From contig JAOZLU010000071.1 of the NCBI GenBank assembly GCA_029934695.1, positions 10,740 to 18,889 of the forward strand: a DNA stretch of 8,150 nt. Reading direction: 5' to 3'. This stretch comes from Desulfobacterales bacterium (GTDB taxonomy: Bacteria; Desulfobacterota; Desulfobacteria; Desulfobacterales; 4be13). Each line of letters opens with the position of its first letter. Positions within the stretch are counted from its first letter, which is position 1. The position numbers and the translations under genes were made by a program. Under the pieces are notes generated by a model. That model ran no database searches. It saw only the letters and a list, made by a program, of their open reading frames with translations, and was not told the origin of the DNA. This document shows positions 6,979 through 8,150 of the stretch, piece by piece.

Positions 6979-7078
6979 GTACCGGCCAAAAGTTTTGTGG
7001 CTGGTACTTAATCTTTGTCCGGAGTGCTGAAGCAGAACTTCAGCTCTGTCAGAAGCTCTGTTTTGGCCCTCCCGGACA
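6979..7078 (+). other. Nested-hairpin region upstream of the PilZ gene, possible structured RNA or repeat
   Basis: GTACCGGCCA (6979-6988) pairs with TGGCTGGTAC (6998-7007), 10 bp with one G-U. Next, TGTCCGG (7016-7022) pairs with CCGGACA (7072-7078) and encloses GCTGAAG/CTTCAGC (7026-7032 and 7038-7044), a perfect 7-bp hairpin with a 5-nt loop. The remaining part of the enclosed segment can form only a weak CAGA/TCTG hairpin. The arrangement resembles a branched RNA or a palindromic intergenic repeat. I do not recognise it as a known c-di-GMP riboswitch. The rest of the leader to 7244 holds a weak TGCCG/CGGCA hairpin (7132-7149) followed 7 nt later by nine T (7157-7165). A 101-codon minus-strand frame across 6925-7230 has no family likeness and is probably not a gene. 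Confidence 0.4.
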
Positions 7079-7244
7079 GGCATTATCTTTAAAATCTGTT
7101 TGCAACCCGTCCGAAACTTTGCGGTCAAGATTGCCGGACCCGTTCGGCAGAGAGCATTTTTTTTTAACTGACAGCCTTCTCCACCCGGGAGGACGCAGAA
7201 AAATCGGCACGTTGTTCGCCTGTAGCCCATGAAGGAATGTTGAA

Positions 7245-7589
7245 ATGCCAGAGCAAAGAAAACTGAAAAGAAAGCAGCTGATTTATTATCTGAGTGTTTT
7301 TGACAGAAGCACTGAACAGCGCATCGGACAATTGGTCAATATTACGACTGAAGGTGTCATGCTGACAAGCGAGAACCCCATTAAGCAAAACACCGTTTTT
7401 CAATTAAAAATGACTTTGCCGGAAAAAATAAAAGGGCGCGGACATATTACATTTGTTGCAAAAAGTATGTGGTGCAGGAAGGGGATCAATCCTGACTTTT
7501 ACGATATTGGTTTCCGTTTGCTGGATATTTCTCAGGAAGATATAAAAATCATCGAAAGCCTGATTTATGATTTTTCCTTTAAAAGCTGA
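7245..7589 (+). CDS. PilZ domain protein, probable c-di-GMP receptor
   Basis: This protein of 114 residues is a single PilZ domain, a beta-barrel fold that binds cyclic di-GMP and controls motility, surface attachment or polysaccharide output through partner proteins. The two c-di-GMP motifs are visible. RKLKR at 5-9 gives RxxxR. N32-I-T-T-E-G37 gives (D/N)xSxxG with Thr34 in place of Ser, a mild change. The barrel continues through LKMTLPEKIKGRGHITFVAKSMWCR (52-78) in beta-rich stretches and ends in the typical YDIGFRLLDIS (86-96), then a short helix. There is no membrane segment or extra domain. The start has GAAGGA (7231-7236) at 8-nt spacing. No partner gene lies next to it: it stands alone between the structured leader and a palindromic repeat. 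The chemoreceptor on the other strand hints at a shared motility theme, but no direct link is shown. Confidence 0.88.
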   Translation: MPEQRKLKRKQLIYYLSVFDRSTEQRIGQLVNITTEGVMLTSENPIKQNTVFQLKMTLPEKIKGRGHITFVAKSMWCRKGINPDFYDIGFRLLDISQEDIKIIESLIYDFSFKS

Positions 7590-7596
7590 GTGAAGA

Positions 7597-7706
7597 AAAT
7601 GTAGGGTGGGTGAAGCGAAACCCACCAGACATCCGGCACAAGGTGGGTTCCGCACATGGGTTCCGCACAAGGTGGGTTCCGCTTCGCTCCACCCACCCTA
7701 CATTTT
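7597..7706. repeat. Large imperfect palindrome with GTAGGGTGGGTGAAG core
   Basis: The left arm begins AAAATGTAGGGTGGGTG at 7597. The right arm is its complement, CACCCACCCTACATTTT, ending at 7705. Beyond the first 17-18 bp the arms stay alike through AAGCG and AACCCACC with a small gap: the left arm's AAACCCACC (7618-7626) pairs with GGTGGGTTC (7671-7679). The hairpin starts 8 bp after the PilZ stop codon and could also act as a transcription end or mRNA stabiliser. The core recurs at 7999 and 8108. No transposase is present, so the element would be non-autonomous. Confidence 0.8.
7634..7679 (+). repeat. Three short tandem CCGCACA-(AGG)TGGGTT units inside the palindrome loop
   Basis: CCGGCACAAGGTGGGTT (7633-7649), CCGCACATGGGTT (7650-7662) and CCGCACAAGGTGGGTT (7663-7678) follow one another. 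The middle unit lacks three bases. They look like slippage or recombination copies of the palindrome's inner arm. Confidence 0.6.
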
Positions 7707-7748
7707 CCTGCATTTGCATTCCGGGTCTTTTTTTTGGGGAAATCCCTT

Positions 7749-7856
7749 ATGACTGACGAGGTAAAATCAACAGATCAGAAAAAGTGCCCGCCGATTGACA
7801 AATCTGCTGAAAATCAGGGTGCCCGTTCTCAGTACAAAGCCTCCCTGATTCCGTAG
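7749..7856 (+). CDS. Possible small hypothetical protein, 35 aa
   Basis: An ATG at 7749 opens 35 codons of a hydrophilic, Lys/Asp-rich peptide beginning MTDEVKSTDQKKCPPIDKSA and ending SLIP. A GGGGA stands 8 nt upstream, giving a modest ribosome binding site. There is no membrane segment, no motif and no recognised family. It lies between two repeat elements and could be the leftover front of a longer gene. Its amino-acid composition is more protein-like than the surrounding repeat DNA, but the call is weak. Confidence 0.25.
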   Translation: MTDEVKSTDQKKCPPIDKSAENQGARSQYKASLIP

Positions 7857-7900
7857 CCCAGCATATTTTCAAAAGTGACTTGCCAAATCGGAAAAAATGC

Positions 7901-7930
7901 TTGAATTCCATGACAAATATTGAATATATT
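7901..7930 (+). promoter_or_regulatory. Candidate sigma-70 promoter
   Basis: TTGAAT (7901-7906) and TATATT (7925-7930) are spaced 18 bp apart in AT-rich DNA. A GAGGAG ribosome binding site (7941-7946) and an ATG at 7952 follow at the distances expected for a short leader. Each hexamer departs from consensus, so this is a prediction from spacing and context. Confidence 0.4.
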
Positions 7931-7951
7931 TTGATTTACAGAGGAGCGGGG

Positions 7952-7971
7952 ATGGTACCGAACGGTACCAT
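7952..7971. repeat. Perfect 20-bp palindrome ATGGTACCG-AA-CGGTACCAT
   Basis: Arms of 9 bp (7952-7960 and 7963-7971) flank a 2-nt centre. It begins at the ATG of a short ORF and just after a GAGGAG sequence. It could be an operator-like site for a dimeric regulator or part of the neighbouring repeat. Confidence 0.6.
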
Positions 7972-8002
7972 TTACGGCAGATGGTATTCTTTCAGGCCGT
8001 AG
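7952..8002 (+). pseudogene. Very short ORF with promoter and ribosome binding site, cut off by a repeat
   Basis: The ORF encodes MVPNGTIYGRWYSFRP, 16 residues. It has GAGGAG at 5-nt spacing and a candidate promoter upstream, and it ends at a TAG that lies inside the GTAGGGTGGGTG repeat. It looks like the first codons of a gene whose remainder was displaced by the repeat. Alternatively it is a chance ORF over the palindrome at 7952-7971. No continuation in another frame was evident. Confidence 0.25.
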
Positions 8003-8041
8003 GGTGGGTGAAGGATTTCGATTTTTTACGCAGTAAAAAAC
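7987..8041 (+). repeat. 55-bp direct repeat, copy 1 (period 109 bp)
   Basis: This copy runs from TTCTTTCAGGCCG through GCAGTAAAAAAC and is identical to 8096-8150. The offset is 109 bp. It includes the left half of the palindrome at 8003-8057. Confidence 0.85.
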
Positions 8042-8057
8042 GAAACCGCAACCCACC
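8003..8057. repeat. Palindromic repeat of the GGTGGGT...ACCCACC family
   Basis: GGTGGGT (8003-8009) pairs with ACCCACC (8051-8057). Inside, TTTCG-ATTTTTTAC pairs across GCA with GTAAAAAA-CGAAA with one bulged base. The central part is a strong AT-rich hairpin with T runs that could end transcription. It shares its first 13-15 bp with the palindrome at 7597. Confidence 0.7.
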
Positions 8058-8095
8058 TTGATAAACTCAGGTTTAAGTCCGAGGTGAGAAAGGAT

Positions 8096-8150
8096 TTCTT
8101 TCAGGCCGTAGGGTGGGTGAAGGATTTCGATTTTTTACGCAGTAAAAAAC
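8096..8150 (+). repeat. 55-bp direct repeat, copy 2, running to the window edge
   Basis: Every base matches 7987-8041. The match is cut only by the window end, so the true repeat may be longer and further 109-bp units may follow. The 54 bp between the copies (8042-8095) contain the right palindrome arm and a unique stretch. Confidence 0.85.

Noticed and set aside
7132..7165. TGCCG/CGGCA hairpin before nine T as a terminator
   Set aside because: The stem is only 5 bp and lies 7 nt from the T run, which is weak for an intrinsic terminator; no gene ends just upstream.
6925..7230. Minus-strand 101-codon open frame across the dodecin terminator and the hairpins
   Set aside because: It reads through palindromic structures and a terminator and shows no domain. 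It is more likely a frame left open by a repeat element.
7597..8150. CRISPR array
   Set aside because: Repeats are palindromic and of unequal length and spacing, with no regular 30-40 bp spacers and no cas genes.

Overview
The window looks like a Desulfobacterota (former Deltaproteobacteria) chromosome segment. The hints are a moderate GC content, a soluble Ser/Thr kinase fused to ATPase and TPR modules, a chemoreceptor with zinc-binding (CZB) sensor modules, a dodecin, a PilZ protein, and many short palindromic intergenic repeats built around a GTAGGGTGGGTGAAG core. The lineage is an inference from gene content and style; there is no marker gene in the window.

Minus strand, 5985 down to 49: three genes lie head to tail in what looks like one signalling operon. 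The first is a 963-residue protein with an N-terminal AAA/STAND-type ATPase, TPR-like repeats and a complete C-terminal Ser/Thr kinase. The second is a PhnD-family substrate-binding protein that overlaps the kinase end. The third, 23 bp further on, is a 728-residue methyl-accepting chemotaxis protein. Its periplasmic part contains one complete CZB module and two degenerate copies. The layout suggests a binding protein feeding a chemoreceptor, with the kinase as a co-expressed signalling arm. The binding protein has no visible signal peptide, and its N-terminus runs through a palindromic repeat, so it may be damaged.

Middle, about 5986 to 6675: intergenic DNA with a degenerate C-rich/G-rich palindromic repeat, a 12-bp motif shared with the repeat between kinase and binding protein, and a near-perfect Shine-Dalgarno sequence that leads only into a three-codon ORF.

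Plus strand, 6676 to 7589: a dodecin that lacks the usual flavin-stacking tryptophan, closed by a strong intrinsic terminator. A 275-nt interval with nested hairpins follows, then a small PilZ-domain protein with a near-complete c-di-GMP binding motif.

Right end, 7590 to 8150: repeat-rich DNA. It holds a 110-bp imperfect palindrome with internal tandem units, two very short ORFs with possible translation signals, a 20-bp palindrome, and two identical 55-bp copies spaced 109 bp apart. The second copy runs to the window edge, so an array may continue beyond it.

I see no CRISPR, tRNA, rRNA, transposase or phage gene. The most notable items are the kinase/binding-protein/chemoreceptor cluster, the threefold CZB sensor, the Trp-less dodecin, and the repeat insertions that appear to shape or break neighbouring reading frames.
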